NCBI RefSeq assembly: GCF_040530035.1
Contig: NZ_JBEWCD010000001.1
Coordinates: forward strand, 1,426,001-1,490,000
Origin: Roseibium sp. HPY-6
GTDB lineage: Bacteria; Pseudomonadota; Alphaproteobacteria; Rhizobiales; Stappiaceae
DNA length: 64,000 nt
Direction of reading: 5' to 3'
Under the pieces are notes generated by a model, which saw only the letters and a program-made list of their open reading frames with translations, was not told the DNA's origin and searched no databases. Of the stretch, positions 35,900-44,720 are shown one piece after another (the first letter of the stretch is position 1; each line of letters begins with the position of its first letter). A program made the position numbers and the translations under genes.

Positions 35900-38281
35900 T
35901 TAGTTCGGTTGCGAGTGTTTTTTCAAAAACGCGCCAAGCTCATCGATCCCCATCGGCTCGGCCAGTGCATAGCCCTGCGCAAAATCGCAGTTCAGTGCTG
36001 CAAGCCTTTCAACCTGCTCCATCCGGTCCGCGCCTTCGGCTATCAGGGGTATGCCGAGAGAGTGCCCCATGCCGATGATTGATCCAACCATCCGCTCGAA
36101 GATATTGCCTTCCTGGATGCCGCAGATCAGATTGCGGTCGATCTTGATGTGTGCAGGCTGAATATTCATCAACCCCAGCACCGACGCATTCGCAACACCG
36201 AAGTCGTCCAGATCCAGGCTGCAACCGGCCTGCCTGACCTCTTCGAGAATGTTCGCTAGTTGCTCGTCCACCGTGTCGAGAGCCATGGTCTCCACAAGTT
36301 CAAATCGCACGTCAAATGGCAAATCGCCGAGTGACCGAAGACTTTCAAGAAACTCCGGTGAGGACAAGCGTTCCTCGGACAGATTGACGGCGAGTGCGGG
36401 AACGCTGACGCCATTTTCGCTCAGGTCGCGCAACTGAGCAACAGAGCGGTCCAGCATCAAGGCATCGATGTCGGCGAGCAAATTCAACTCTTTCACCATG
36501 TCCAGAAAGTCCGGCGGGGCCAGCAGTCCGCGCTCTGGATGGTTCCACCGGACCAGGGCTTCAACCCCGGTCACGGTTCTGTCCGGCAAGCGAAACTGAG
36601 GCTGAAAATGCGGAAAGAACTGTTCGCTTTGAAGGCCTGCCTTGATTTCCCCTCCGAGCTTTCGCTCCTCAAGGATCGCGGTCAATAGTGCCGGCGAATA
36701 GGCAACAAACCGATCCTTGCCCGCCTTCTTGGCGTCATACATTGCAAGATCGGCCGCCTTCATGAGGCTGGATCGGTCGCCTCCGTGTTCCGGATACAGA
36801 GCAAGACCAACGCTGGCGCCAATGATGGTCTGCGTGCCATAGACAACAATCGGTTCCCTGATCCGTTCCACGATTTCCGCGGCCAGCCCGGGTGCCCGGT
36901 CATGGTCTTCTGATGGAAGCCAAATTGCGAACTCGTCACCTCCAAGACGGGTAACCAGCGGACGACGGAAGGCAGCTGATGGCCCTTGCTTGAACTCATC
37001 ATCTTCATGTTCTGCGAGTTTCCTGACGCCCAGAACGGCGCACAGCCGTTCGCCGACTGCTTCCAGGACCTTGTCGCCGACATCATGGCCATACATGTCG
37101 TTGACGGACTTGAAGCCATCAAGATCGATAAGCATCAAGGTTCCGCGCCGGCCTTCCGATATGGCTCCGTTCAATTGCTTGTGCAAGTAAGTCCGGTTGC
37201 CCAGACCGGTGACCAGATCCTGATAGGCAAGCGCATTGATCGTCGACATGTTCTCGCGCAAGCGCAACACCATTTCTCTGAAGCGCTGGCTGAGTTCATT
37301 GAATTCGATCGGCAGAAATCTGCTTGAGCCCTGAACTTCCGGCAAGCTCATTTCCCCTCCCGCTATCCTGGAAGAAGCGCGGGTGATCTGCTCGATCGGC
37401 CGAACCACGCGCAACGAAACCAGGAGTGCGAGCGCAAGCGCCGACGCGACGCCAATCACCAGGACAATGACGGCCGACCGGCGGGCATCGTCGGCTTTTT
37501 GCTGCAGCTCGGCGATCGGTTGCGGGATCATCACACCCCAGCCGACTGGGTGAACATAGGTGAAACCGGCAATCATGTCGCCCTTGAGCGCCGGCGAATA
37601 GAAGGTCTCAACGCCGGTCTCGCGTGCAAGCATCCTTTGCACCGCCGAAATCATGGACATGTCCCTGCGCGTCGCGACCCAGTCGGGAAGCGGATGGGAG
37701 AGCGCCCGACCGTGATGATCAACAATTGCAGCATGACCGCGAACGCCGAAAGAGATCGCCTCGCCCAGCTCCCGGAAATAGGTGGTCTTTACGGCACCAA
37801 TGGCCAGTGAATCGCCCGTACGCTTGACCATGTGAAGCACATTTTCACCGTCCGGCGTTTGAACGACCGGGCCAAAGGCAACACCTTCGGGCGTTACGAG
37901 TGACTTGAGACGCTCGAACTCCGATTGCGGGATCACTGCCGGACAGGGCGCAGAAGCCGACGCCAATGTGAGCGTCACGCGACCCGTCTCCCAGTCGGCA
38001 ATGCAAACATGCCTGAAGCTCAGATTGTCGAGAACGCGAAGCATCGTGCTTGCGTCGGACCAGGTCTCCGGTGTGTCGAGCAACATGTCAAACGTCGTCA
38101 CGACGTCCCGGTAGTAACGCTCCAGTGCGGCCGCAAGGTTTCTTGCCAGCAGCAGATGACGTTCATGCACTTCGTCGAGTTCACCCTCGAGCACTTCGGA
38201 ATGAGGCCAGGCCTGAAACAGCAACAGTGGGGTTACCGACAGGAAGAGAAACAGTGTCAGTAGAAAATATCTGAGCTTCAT
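35900..38281 (-). CDS. Membrane-bound GGDEF-EAL c-di-GMP enzyme with periplasmic sensor
   Basis: 793 residues. N-terminal helix (about 3-24), a periplasmic Cache-like domain (about 40-260), second helix (about 268-292), a HAMP-like linker (about 293-345), GGDEF (LGGDEF at 447-451) and EAL (GVEALVRW, Glu574) domains. In the EAL domain LDLDDFGVAN keeps the metal-binding Asp pair, so both enzymatic sites look intact. The GGDEF domain has an unusual acidic insert (about 420-442: EHEDDEFKQGPSAAF) just before the signature. Likely an envelope-signal-dependent diguanylate cyclase and/or phosphodiesterase. Confidence 0.92.
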   Translation of the reverse strand: MKLRYFLLTLFLFLSVTPLLLFQAWPHSEVLEGELDEVHERHLLLARNLAAALERYYRDVVTTFDMLLDTPETWSDASTMLRVLDNLSFRHVCIADWETGRVTLTLASASAPCPAVIPQSEFERLKSLVTPEGVAFGPVVQTPDGENVLHMVKRTGDSLAIGAVKTTYFRELGEAISFGVRGHAAIVDHHGRALSHPLPDWVATRRDMSMISAVQRMLARETGVETFYSPALKGDMIAGFTYVHPVGWGVMIPQPIAELQQKADDARRSAVIVLVIGVASALALALLVSLRVVRPIEQITRASSRIAGGEMSLPEVQGSSRFLPIEFNELSQRFREMVLRLRENMSTINALAYQDLVTGLGNRTYLHKQLNGAISEGRRGTLMLIDLDGFKSVNDMYGHDVGDKVLEAVGERLCAVLGVRKLAEHEDDEFKQGPSAAFRRPLVTRLGGDEFAIWLPSEDHDRAPGLAAEIVERIREPIVVYGTQTIIGASVGLALYPEHGGDRSSLMKAADLAMYDAKKAGKDRFVAYSPALLTAILEERKLGGEIKAGLQSEQFFPHFQPQFRLPDRTVTGVEALVRWNHPERGLLAPPDFLDMVKELNLLADIDALMLDRSVAQLRDLSENGVSVPALAVNLSEERLSSPEFLESLRSLGDLPFDVRFELVETMALDTVDEQLANILEEVRQAGCSLDLDDFGVANASVLGLMNIQPAHIKIDRNLICGIQEGNIFERMVGSIIGMGHSLGIPLIAEGADRMEQVERLAALNCDFAQGYALAEPMGIDELGAFLKKHSQPN

Positions 38282-38672
38282 AAATCAATGCGCCTCAAGC
38301 AATGCCTGCCCTGGCATCTATACTGCGCAATTCTTAATTCGAAGCGAACTGAACTTTTCGAGATGTAACCAGTTCTGTAGATTTTACGTGAACCGTAGGT
38401 CTTTTCGATCTGTGTTTCGCCGCTTATCCACTTATGCCGTCCCGGCCTCGTGCCGGATCCTTAGTTGCTGCAAGGACCGCAAGTTCCAGGATCTCCGCTA
38501 CGCTGCATCCGGACAGGCAGTTTCCTTCAATCATGGCACTGGCTTCCAGGTTCAAATTCGTAAGGTAATCATCCCTAAGCGAGGGTTTTCCCAAAGACGA
38601 ACCCACTCAGCATCTCGTTCTTTGTTGCCGTCCAACCAAACGCACAGAGTACAGCGAAATGCAGCGACGATT
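38282..38672. other. Spacer with no convincing gene
   Basis: 391 bases between the GGDEF-EAL gene and an acetyltransferase. A minus-strand frame (38606-38424, about 60 residues) includes a possibly protein-like stretch (SVAEILELAVLAATKDP), but it has no good ribosome-binding site and I could not match it; it might be a decayed gene. The GGDEF-EAL promoter is expected here. Confidence 0.4.
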
Positions 38673-39164
38673 TCACAAACCGCCGCGTACTGCACCTTCT
38701 GGCATTTCCGCCCCGTTCATCAGAGCGACCAGCAAACGCGCCGGATCGACGGGCCCAGGCAGCGAGATATGTCCGAGAGGAACCTGCTGAAAGCCGAAGG
38801 GCCCGTAGTAAGGCGCATCGCCGACGAGAAGAACGACCTTGTCGCCTGCCATCGCCGCTGCATTCATCGCCGTGCGCATGAGCGCCTTGCCGAGCCCCCG
38901 GTTCTTGAAATCGGGAGAGACTGTAAGCGGACCCAGCAACAGCGCCTCTGTATCTCCGATCAGGATCGGCGAGAGCCGGATCGAACCGGCAATGTGCGGA
39001 CCCACCATTCCGACGAAGGACAGATCCGGCCGGTGCGGCACGTTCTCGCGAATACGAAATGCAGTCCTCGCGAACCGTCCCGGTCCGAAAGCTTCTGCCT
39101 GGAGGTCTTCAATGGCGGTATTGTCGGCGGTGTCTTCGAGCCGGATGACCCACGTGGTCTGTTT
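38673..39164 (-). CDS. GNAT-family N-acetyltransferase (YhbS-like)
   Basis: 163 residues from the ATG 39164, chosen because AGGA lies about 9 bases upstream; the longer frame to 39215 adds residues without a ribosome-binding site. Core: IGDTEALLLGPLTVSPDFKNRGLGKALMRTAMNAA (motif A with the RGLGKAL acetyl-CoA loop) and VVLLVGDAPYYGPFGFQQV, which is the hallmark of the YhbS-like group. The substrate is unknown. Its right neighbour is divergent. Confidence 0.9.
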   Translation of the reverse strand, partial: KQTTWVIRLEDTADNTAIEDLQAEAFGPGRFARTAFRIRENVPHRPDLSFVGMVGPHIAGSIRLSPILIGDTEALLLGPLTVSPDFKNRGLGKALMRTAMNAAAMAGDKVVLLVGDAPYYGPFGFQQVPLGHISLPGPVDPARLLVALMNGAEMPEGAVRGGL

Positions 39165-39539
39165 CATGAGGCTGTTCCTGAACAAGCGGTCTTTATCGGA
39201 AAGCGCGCCTGCCAATAGCCCAGATGAGGATGGTTGTGGTCCGGGATCAGGTCAGCCGCGACGAAGCGGACGAGAGCTTTCTCGTCGGTCGGTTCGTCGT
39301 CGGAGCATCAGACCTGCGGTCATTGATCCCAGTCTTTCGGTTGCGCCGGAAATTGAGAAAAGTCCGGCGGTTCATTCGTGAGGCAAAGCGGTTAGCACGC
39401 AAGCCCCTTCCGGTCCAGCGCTTTTTTGCATCGTTCATGACACAAGCCATTGTTCACGCATCCCGAACACAGCATTCAGTTGATTGATTTTCAGCTTCGG
39501 CGCACAACCTTCAGCTAAAGGAAAGTCAAGGAGCGCACT
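39165..39539. other. Spacer upstream of GST gene, no convincing gene
   Basis: 375 bases. Short frames on both strands (for example 39224-39487 plus and 39450-39247 minus) are basic, have no ribosome-binding sites and show no recognisable motif. I consider them shadows or gene debris. The promoters of the divergent acetyltransferase and GST genes must lie here. Confidence 0.4.
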
Positions 39540-40514
39540 ATGGGATTGCTGGTAGACGGTGTCTGGAAAGACCAATGGTACGATACGAAATCCAGCGGAG
39601 GCCGGTTCGTCCGCAAGGACGCAGCGTTTCGCAACTGGATCACTGCAGATGGATCTGCCGGTCCAAGCGGGACAGACGGGTTCAAGGCGGAAGCGGGGCG
39701 CTACCACCTGTTCGTTTCCTACGCCTGTCCCTGGGCGCACCGGGCAATGGTCTTCCGCAAGCTGAAAGGCCTGGAAGACGCAATCGGTCTTTCAGCAGTT
39801 CAACCGCTCATGCTTGAAAACGGTTGGGAGTTCGCAGAACAAGAACCTTTGACGGGAGCGAAATACGCCTGGAACATCTACGCCAAGGCGGATCCGACCT
39901 ATACCGGCCGCGCGACGGTGCCGATCCTGTGGGACAAACACCAGGAAACAATCGTCAGCAACGAGTCGTCCGAGATCATCCGGATGTTCAATTCCGAATT
40001 TAACGCCCTGACGGGTTCCAATCTGGATTTTTATCCTGAAGACCTGCGCGCGGACATAGATGCAATAAACGAGCGTATCTATCACTCGGTCAACAACGGC
40101 GTTTACAAATCCGGCTTTGCAACGTCACAGGAAGCCTACGAGGAAGCGGTCACAGCCCTTTTTGAAACGCTGGATTATCTGGAAGATCTGCTGGCGTCAA
40201 ACCGGTACCTAACAGGCGACCGCCTGACCGAAGCAGACTGGCGGCTGTTTACGACACTTGTGCGCTTCGATGCCGTCTATGTCGGGCACTTCAAGTGCAA
40301 CATCAGACGGATCGTCGATTACCCGAACCTGCAGAACTACCTTCTGGAGCTCTACCAGGTGCCGGGCGTCGCAGAGACTGTCGATATGACGACAATCAAG
40401 CAGCACTATTACGGCTCTCATGAAAGCGTTAATCCGACCCGGATTGTTCCAGTAGGACCGGAGCTTGATTTCCTGCAAACTCATAACCGCGATCGGCTTC
40501 CGGCAGCCGCATAA
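39540..40514 (+). CDS. Glutathione S-transferase family, glutathionyl-hydroquinone reductase type
   Basis: 324 residues, matching YqjG/EcM4-type glutathionyl-hydroquinone reductases rather than the 200-residue classical GSTs. The catalytic Cys63 is in SYACPWAHR (60-68), the motif of this subclass; further marks are PILWDKHQETIVSNESSEIIRMFN and LTEADWRLFTTLVRFDAVYVGHFKCN. These enzymes reduce glutathionyl-hydroquinones in the cytoplasm. GGAAAG lies close upstream. It is convergent with the NUDIX gene, which ends 22 bases away. Confidence 0.92.
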   Translation: MGLLVDGVWKDQWYDTKSSGGRFVRKDAAFRNWITADGSAGPSGTDGFKAEAGRYHLFVSYACPWAHRAMVFRKLKGLEDAIGLSAVQPLMLENGWEFAEQEPLTGAKYAWNIYAKADPTYTGRATVPILWDKHQETIVSNESSEIIRMFNSEFNALTGSNLDFYPEDLRADIDAINERIYHSVNNGVYKSGFATSQEAYEEAVTALFETLDYLEDLLASNRYLTGDRLTEADWRLFTTLVRFDAVYVGHFKCNIRRIVDYPNLQNYLLELYQVPGVAETVDMTTIKQHYYGSHESVNPTRIVPVGPELDFLQTHNRDRLPAAA

Positions 40515-40525
40515 GGCCTTAAACC

Positions 40526-40552
40526 CGGCGCCTTGATTACCAGTAGGCGCCG
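40526..40552. terminator. Weak hairpin between convergent genes
   Basis: CGGCGCC / GGCGCCG, 7 base pairs with a 13-base loop that contains the NUDIX stop codon. No T run follows. It may be a shared terminator-like structure between the convergent GST and NUDIX genes. Confidence 0.35.
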
Positions 40553-41022
40553 GACGGAAAGTCCCCACGTCTGAACTCTGTCAGACGACGTTCCGTTGCC
40601 GGGCTCAAAGCGTCCGGCAGCGCATCCGGAGCAAAAAAGCCTGCTTCGGCGATTTCGGAGTTGGGTTCCAGATATGCTGCAGTCTCGCTCCAGTCCGTCA
40701 AGTGGAACAGTCCGACATGATCGCGGCCCGTCGCCTCGCGATTGAGGTACATGCCGAGCAGATCGGGAGTGCCCCCAGCCGCAATGCCCGCCTCTTCGCG
40801 CACTTCGCGGGCTGCAGCTTCCGCGAGCGTTTCACCTCCATCGACGGCACCGCCTGGAAGATACCAGCCTTCCAGATACGTATGACGCACCAGCAGAATT
40901 CGGTGCTGGTCGTCTTCAACAAGCACGCGGACCCCCAGAATATAAGGGTTCCGGATCAGCACCGCGCTCTGGACAATTCGTTTCGTCCAGGGTGTTGGAA
41001 GGATCGACAGAAGTTTCAACAT
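40537..41022 (-). CDS. NUDIX hydrolase
   Basis: 161 residues from the ATG at 41022; the frame stays open 114 codons further upstream without homology, so the shorter form is chosen. A Nudix box is present as GGAVDGGETLAEAAAREVREEAGI, preceded by RILLVRHTYLEGWYLPGG. The substrate, probably an ADP-sugar or related diphosphate, cannot be told. Standalone gene. Confidence 0.88.
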   Translation of the reverse strand: MLKLLSILPTPWTKRIVQSAVLIRNPYILGVRVLVEDDQHRILLVRHTYLEGWYLPGGAVDGGETLAEAAAREVREEAGIAAGGTPDLLGMYLNREATGRDHVGLFHLTDWSETAAYLEPNSEIAEAGFFAPDALPDALSPATERRLTEFRRGDFPSGAYW

Positions 41023-41158
41023 ACCGGCAGATTGCACGCCTAATTCGTGAAGTAAAACTTTATTAACCCATGCATTTTCTGCAGGGCAGATGCGACGGAA
41101 TATCGCTCGTAACGCTCCGAGCCAATGCCTATATAACGTGCACAGTGATGAATTCGAA

Positions 41159-41176
41159 GGCAGCGCAAACGCTGCC
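41159..41176 (+). promoter_or_regulatory. Perfect 7-bp hairpin in leader of micro-gene C
   Basis: GGCAGCG / CGCTGCC with a CAAA loop, ending 24 bases before the micro-gene start. It could be a 5'-UTR structure controlling translation or stability. Confidence 0.45.
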
Positions 41177-41199
41177 GGACCGCTAAAAGGATAATGACA

Positions 41200-41319
41200 A
41201 TGTTGAACGCACTCTTCGGCAAAGGCCGCAAACGTCCTTCCCACTACCAGTGGAAACCGGCTGTTGATCTCAGCAATCCGCGCATTGTTGCTGCACTGAC
41301 CACGTTCCCAACGAACTGA
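41200..41319 (+). CDS. Micro-protein C, 39 residues
   Basis: No family is recognised. AAAGG lies 9 bases before the ATG at 41200, better spaced than for the ATG at 41194. The product starts MLNALFGKGRKRPSHYQW, is basic, and ends ALTTFPTN. It is followed 46 bases later by a second micro-gene and then by a strong terminator, so the pair forms a short transcription unit of its own. No signal or membrane helix. Confidence 0.5.
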   Translation: MLNALFGKGRKRPSHYQWKPAVDLSNPRIVAALTTFPTN

Positions 41320-41364
41320 CAACCGTCGATACGGGGCTTCAGCAAACCGCAAACGGAGCAGCAC

Positions 41365-41490
41365 ATGATCGGTTTCGTAAATGTTGTGAACGCGACGCTG
41401 CGCGAGACGACGCGCACCGCAGGATCAAACGCCAAGAAACACGTCGTACCTGCGGATGCCAAAGCCAGACGGCCGAAAACAAAAGCCTGA
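41365..41490 (+). CDS. Micro-protein D, 41 residues
   Basis: No family is recognised. GGAG lies 6 bases upstream of the ATG at 41365. It starts MIGFVNVVNATLRETT and is Lys/Arg/Ala-rich in its second half (KKHVVPADAKARRPKTKA). It sits between micro-gene C and the terminator at 41519-41552. It may be a true small protein; Lys/Arg-rich short frames also arise by chance in GC-rich DNA, so confidence is moderate. Confidence 0.45.
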   Translation: MIGFVNVVNATLRETTRTAGSNAKKHVVPADAKARRPKTKA

Positions 41491-41518
41491 TGGTTCAAAA
41501 AATTTGAACAGCCTTGAG

Positions 41519-41552
41519 CGCGCCGCGTTATTTTCTTGACGCGGCGCGTTTT
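41519..41552 (+). terminator. Strong rho-independent terminator after micro-genes
   Basis: A perfect 10-base-pair stem (CGCGCCGCGT / ACGCGGCGCG) with a 10-base T-rich loop is followed by TTTT. It ends 19 bases before the phosphoesterase start, so it closes the transcription unit of the micro-genes rather than that of a long gene. A second small inverted repeat (GTTCAAA / TTTGAAC, 41493-41509) precedes it. Confidence 0.88.
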
Positions 41553-41571
41553 GATTTGAAGATGCGCCCTC

Positions 41572-42501
41572 ATGTTCACGCTCGCGCATCTCTCGGACCC
41601 TCATCTTGGTCCCCTGCCTGACCCGAAGCTTCTTCAGCTCGTTTCAAAGCGCATTCTCGGTTACCTCAACTGGCACCGGAACCGATCCAAGATCATGGGC
41701 GCAAGCTATCTGGATCAGCTTGTCGAAGACATGAAAGAAAAAGCGCCGGACCATATCGCCGTCACCGGCGACCTTGTGAACATTGCCCTTCCGCTCGAGA
41801 TCGCCGGAGCACGCACATGGCTTGAGGAAATCGGCGACCCTCAGGATGTTTCTGTCGTGCCCGGAAACCACGATGCCTATGTGCCCGGTGCCGTTCGCCG
41901 TGCACGCGCGGCGTGGTGGCCCTATATGTGCGCCGACGAGGCCGGCACGGCGCCACCTGAAGACACCAGAACGGAAGCAACCTTTCCCTATGTCAGGCGG
42001 CGCGATGATATCGCGCTCGTGGGCGTGACAACAGGCCGTGCGACGGCACCCTGGTTTGCCACCGGCCGGGTCGGGAGCAACCAGGCGAAACGCCTGCACA
42101 CGGAATTGGAGGAACTTGGAAAAGAAGGTCTCTTCCGCGTGGTGATGCTTCATCACCCCCCCTTCAGGCAGGCCACCGGGTGGCACAAGCGCCTGTCGGA
42201 CGCGTCGCGTGTCCGCGCGGTGGTCAAGCGCGCGGGCGCCGAACTGATCTTGCACGGGCACACACACATTGACAGCTTTGAGGAAATCGACGGTCCGGAC
42301 GGCCCTGTCCCGGTGGTTGGCGTTCCCTCAGCAACAAGTGTCCCTGGCGGACATAAACCGGCGGCCTGCTACAATCTCTTCAAAATCGAAAAGACCAATG
42401 CCGGCTGGGCCTGTCGCATGGAAGAACACGGCTTCGATGCTCCGAACACACCGGTTGTTTTGCTTCGAGAGCGGGATGTCATAATTCCGGGAGGGGGTTG
42501 A
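41572..42501 (+). CDS. Metallophosphoesterase family protein
   Basis: 309 residues of the calcineurin-like phosphoesterase family, with all metal-binding motifs: LSDPHLG (DxH), VTGDLVN (GD), VPGNHDAY (GNHD), MLHHPPF, and LHGHTHID (GHxH). It resembles class III cAMP phosphodiesterase-like enzymes (CpdA type), but the substrate is unclear. No signal peptide, so cytoplasmic. A terminator lies immediately upstream, so its promoter is close or inside the terminator region. Confidence 0.9.
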   Translation: MFTLAHLSDPHLGPLPDPKLLQLVSKRILGYLNWHRNRSKIMGASYLDQLVEDMKEKAPDHIAVTGDLVNIALPLEIAGARTWLEEIGDPQDVSVVPGNHDAYVPGAVRRARAAWWPYMCADEAGTAPPEDTRTEATFPYVRRRDDIALVGVTTGRATAPWFATGRVGSNQAKRLHTELEELGKEGLFRVVMLHHPPFRQATGWHKRLSDASRVRAVVKRAGAELILHGHTHIDSFEEIDGPDGPVPVVGVPSATSVPGGHKPAACYNLFKIEKTNAGWACRMEEHGFDAPNTPVVLLRERDVIIPGGG

Positions 42502-42679
42502 AGCATCGATAGACGCACGTTCTCAAAAAACTCGCCTCCCCGACCGTGTCATGGCTGAGATGACAAGGGTTCAGCAATCCAAATCGCATCAAGGCATTAT
42601 TCGGACCAGAACCATGCTGGATCCTGGTGCTGGTTCCACCAGGTCGGACATTCCAAGGTTGAACGAAATTGACGCGCGC

Positions 42680-43261
42680 TCAAAGTGGATTGGCAAACCA
42701 GGCGAATGCGACGAGGCCGACGACACCGGCAGCAATCCCGATGCCGAAAGCGCCCAGAACAGCCAGCCAGGATGTTCGGCTTTCACGCACCCGGACGACT
42801 TTGGACTCGTTGGCAACCTGCTTGAGACGGTTGTTGAGCCAGTCGCCTTCCAGCGCTTTTTCCCGTTCGATCACCCGCTCGGCAATATATTCGGTCAGGC
42901 AGTCGGCCATGTCGTCGATGTTTGCCGTCTCCAGTATAACAACCCGTCCAAGGCGCGTGTCCTTCAAGAACCGGTAGGTCTTGCGGTCGCCGCCGACAGC
43001 GACGTGGCTGGTTGCGTCAATCCACAACCGCGGGGTCGAACCGGATATGATCTGCAGTGAAAACTGGTCGTCATCCTCCGGGATCTCTTTGAAAACATCC
43101 TTGAGTTCGTCTGCCAGCATATCGAGCCGTGCCCGCTCCGTATCCTGGAGTTCGACGACAACGTCGGAGCGTTCGACTTCACCGAGCTGCACCTTGCGAA
43201 TGGCATCGCGCAGGGAGCGAATGCGCGTGTGTGGGACGACGTTATCCTGCATTTCAGACAT
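42680..43261 (-). CDS. Hypothetical protein with C-terminal membrane anchor
   Basis: 193 residues from the ATG 43261; no family recognised. A soluble N-terminal part (about 1-165, with IISGSTPRLWIDATSHVAVGGDRKTYRF and a RVIEREKALEGDWLNNRLKQV helix) is followed by one transmembrane helix (about 168-189, WLAVLGAFGIGIAAGVVGLVAF) at the extreme C-terminus, i.e. a tail anchor. A perfect CtrA-type box lies about 130 bases upstream (43390-43404), but it could equally serve mtnA on the other side. Confidence 0.72.
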   Translation of the reverse strand: MSEMQDNVVPHTRIRSLRDAIRKVQLGEVERSDVVVELQDTERARLDMLADELKDVFKEIPEDDDQFSLQIISGSTPRLWIDATSHVAVGGDRKTYRFLKDTRLGRVVILETANIDDMADCLTEYIAERVIEREKALEGDWLNNRLKQVANESKVVRVRESRTSWLAVLGAFGIGIAAGVVGLVAFAWFANPL

Positions 43262-43389
43262 ATGGTGCCTGGCTCCTTTTTCAGCCGTTCGTGAACCAAG
43301 TCTTAACCGACTCCCTTCGGCGCGAAACGGCCACACGGCCCTTGTCCCCGCCTATCCACCGGCAATGATCCGAATTTGGTTAACAGACT

Positions 43390-43404
43390 TTAAGAGATTT
43401 TTAA
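43390..43404. promoter_or_regulatory. CtrA-type box (TTAA-N7-TTAA)
   Basis: TTAAGAGATTTTTAA is exactly TTAA, seven bases, TTAA, followed by CC, matching the CtrA consensus. It lies in the divergent region between the tail-anchored protein (start 43261) and mtnA (start 43499). Assignment to either gene is open. Confidence 0.5.
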
Positions 43405-43498
43405 CCCTGAGGCCAGCAAGGCAGCGCTGGCCACACCCCAAATCATGGGTTATGCAAAGTTAGAACATACGTGTCCGCCCTGTACGGGAGATTGCCCC

Positions 43499-44605
43499 AT
43501 GAATGTCGACGGCAAGAAGTACCGCACGATCTGGCTCGCAAAGGATGGCGAAAGCGTCGAAATCATCGACCAGACCAAGTTCCCCTACGCTTTCGAGATC
43601 GCAAAGCTGCGCACAATGGAAGATGCCGCGCACGCGATCCGGGTCATGCAGGTGCGTGGCGCGCCGCTCATCGGGGCAACGGCGGCTTACGGGGTCGCGC
43701 TTGCGATGCGGGCAGATTCCTCGGACGAAGCGCTGCACAATGCCTGTTCGGCGCTTCTGGAAACACGGCCGACTGCCGTCAATCTTCACTGGGCCCTCGA
43801 CCGGGCGCGCAAGAGCCTGATCCAGGTGGAACCGACGCTCCGCGCCGCTGCCGCATTCACGCTTGCCAACGACATCTGCGATGAAGACATCGGGATCAAC
43901 ATGGCAATCGGCATGCATGGCATGGAGCTGATCGCCGCCATTTCCGAGACGAAGCGCAAGGGCGAGCCCGTCAATATCCTGACCCACTGCAATGCCGGCT
44001 GGCTTGCAACGGTGGACTGGGGAACCGCCACGGCACCGGTCTACATGTCGCATGATGGCGGTATTCCCGTGCATGTGTGGGTCGACGAAACCCGTCCGCG
44101 CAACCAGGGAGCCTTTCTGACCGCCTGGGAGCTTGGGCATCACGGCGTGCCGCACACGGTGATCGTCGACAATGCAGGTGGGCATCTGATGCAGCACGGC
44201 GAAGTCGATATCGTCATCACAGGCACCGATCGAACGACGGCAACCGGCGATGTCTGCAACAAGATCGGGACGTATTTGAAGGCGCTCGCAGCGAGGGACA
44301 ACAACGTGCCTTTCTATGTCGCCCTGCCCTCGCCAACCATCGATTTCTCGCTGTCGGACGGTGTTCGCGAAGTGCCGATCGAAGAACGCGACGGTAAGGA
44401 AGTCAGCCAGATGACCGGCAGGACCGACCGCGGCGACATTCACACGATCAATATCGTTGCCGAGGGCTCGCCAGTTGCCAATCCGGCGTTCGACGTGACC
44501 CCGGCGCGCCTCGTGACGGGTCTTATCACCGAACGCGGCGTTCTGGAGCCGAGCCGCCAGTCCATCGCGGAAGCCTTCCCGGAACGGGTCAAAATGAGTG
44601 CCTAG
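43499..44605 (+). CDS. mtnA: S-methyl-5-thioribose-1-phosphate isomerase
   Basis: 368 residues from the ATG 43499; GGGAG lies about 8 bases upstream. It converts methylthioribose-1-phosphate to methylthioribulose-1-phosphate, the step after MtnP (11643-12524). Conserved: [33 protein letters not shown] (catalytic Cys), [18 protein letters not shown], and [21 protein letters not shown] (catalytic Asp in GTDR). A homologue could be a eIF2B-like translation-type subunit, but the Cys and Asp residues favour MtnA. A hairpin (44606-44636) follows. Confidence 0.95.
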   Translation: MNVDGKKYRTIWLAKDGESVEIIDQTKFPYAFEIAKLRTMEDAAHAIRVMQVRGAPLIGATAAYGVALAMRADSSDEALHNACSALLETRPTAVNLHWALDRARKSLIQVEPTLRAAAAFTLANDICDEDIGINMAIGMHGMELIAAISETKRKGEPVNILTHCNAGWLATVDWGTATAPVYMSHDGGIPVHVWVDETRPRNQGAFLTAWELGHHGVPHTVIVDNAGGHLMQHGEVDIVITGTDRTTATGDVCNKIGTYLKALAARDNNVPFYVALPSPTIDFSLSDGVREVPIEERDGKEVSQMTGRTDRGDIHTINIVAEGSPVANPAFDVTPARLVTGLITERGVLEPSRQSIAEAFPERVKMSA

Positions 44606-44636
44606 GATCTGAGAACCGAAAAAACGGTTCTGGATC
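44606..44636 (+). terminator. Hairpin after mtnA
   Basis: AGAACCG / CGGTTCT with an A6 loop, extended by GATC / GATC pairing at the ends (44606-44636). The T-rich tail is poor (later TTGTTTT), so it may be a weak terminator. Confidence 0.55.
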
Positions 44637-44720
44637 TTGCGATTTGTTTTACCAGACCTCTGTCGGGATAGCGCTGTTGAAACTGAGGCGTTGAGACGAC
44701 AAGCGCAGGACCTTCCCGCC

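Noticed and set aside
38424-38606. 60-codon minus-strand frame between GGDEF-EAL and GNAT genes
   Set aside because: One plausible helical stretch, but no ribosome-binding site and no match; possibly decayed.
39247-39450. 67-codon basic frame upstream of the GST gene
   Set aside because: Arg/Asn-rich, no ribosome-binding site, and competing frame on the other strand.
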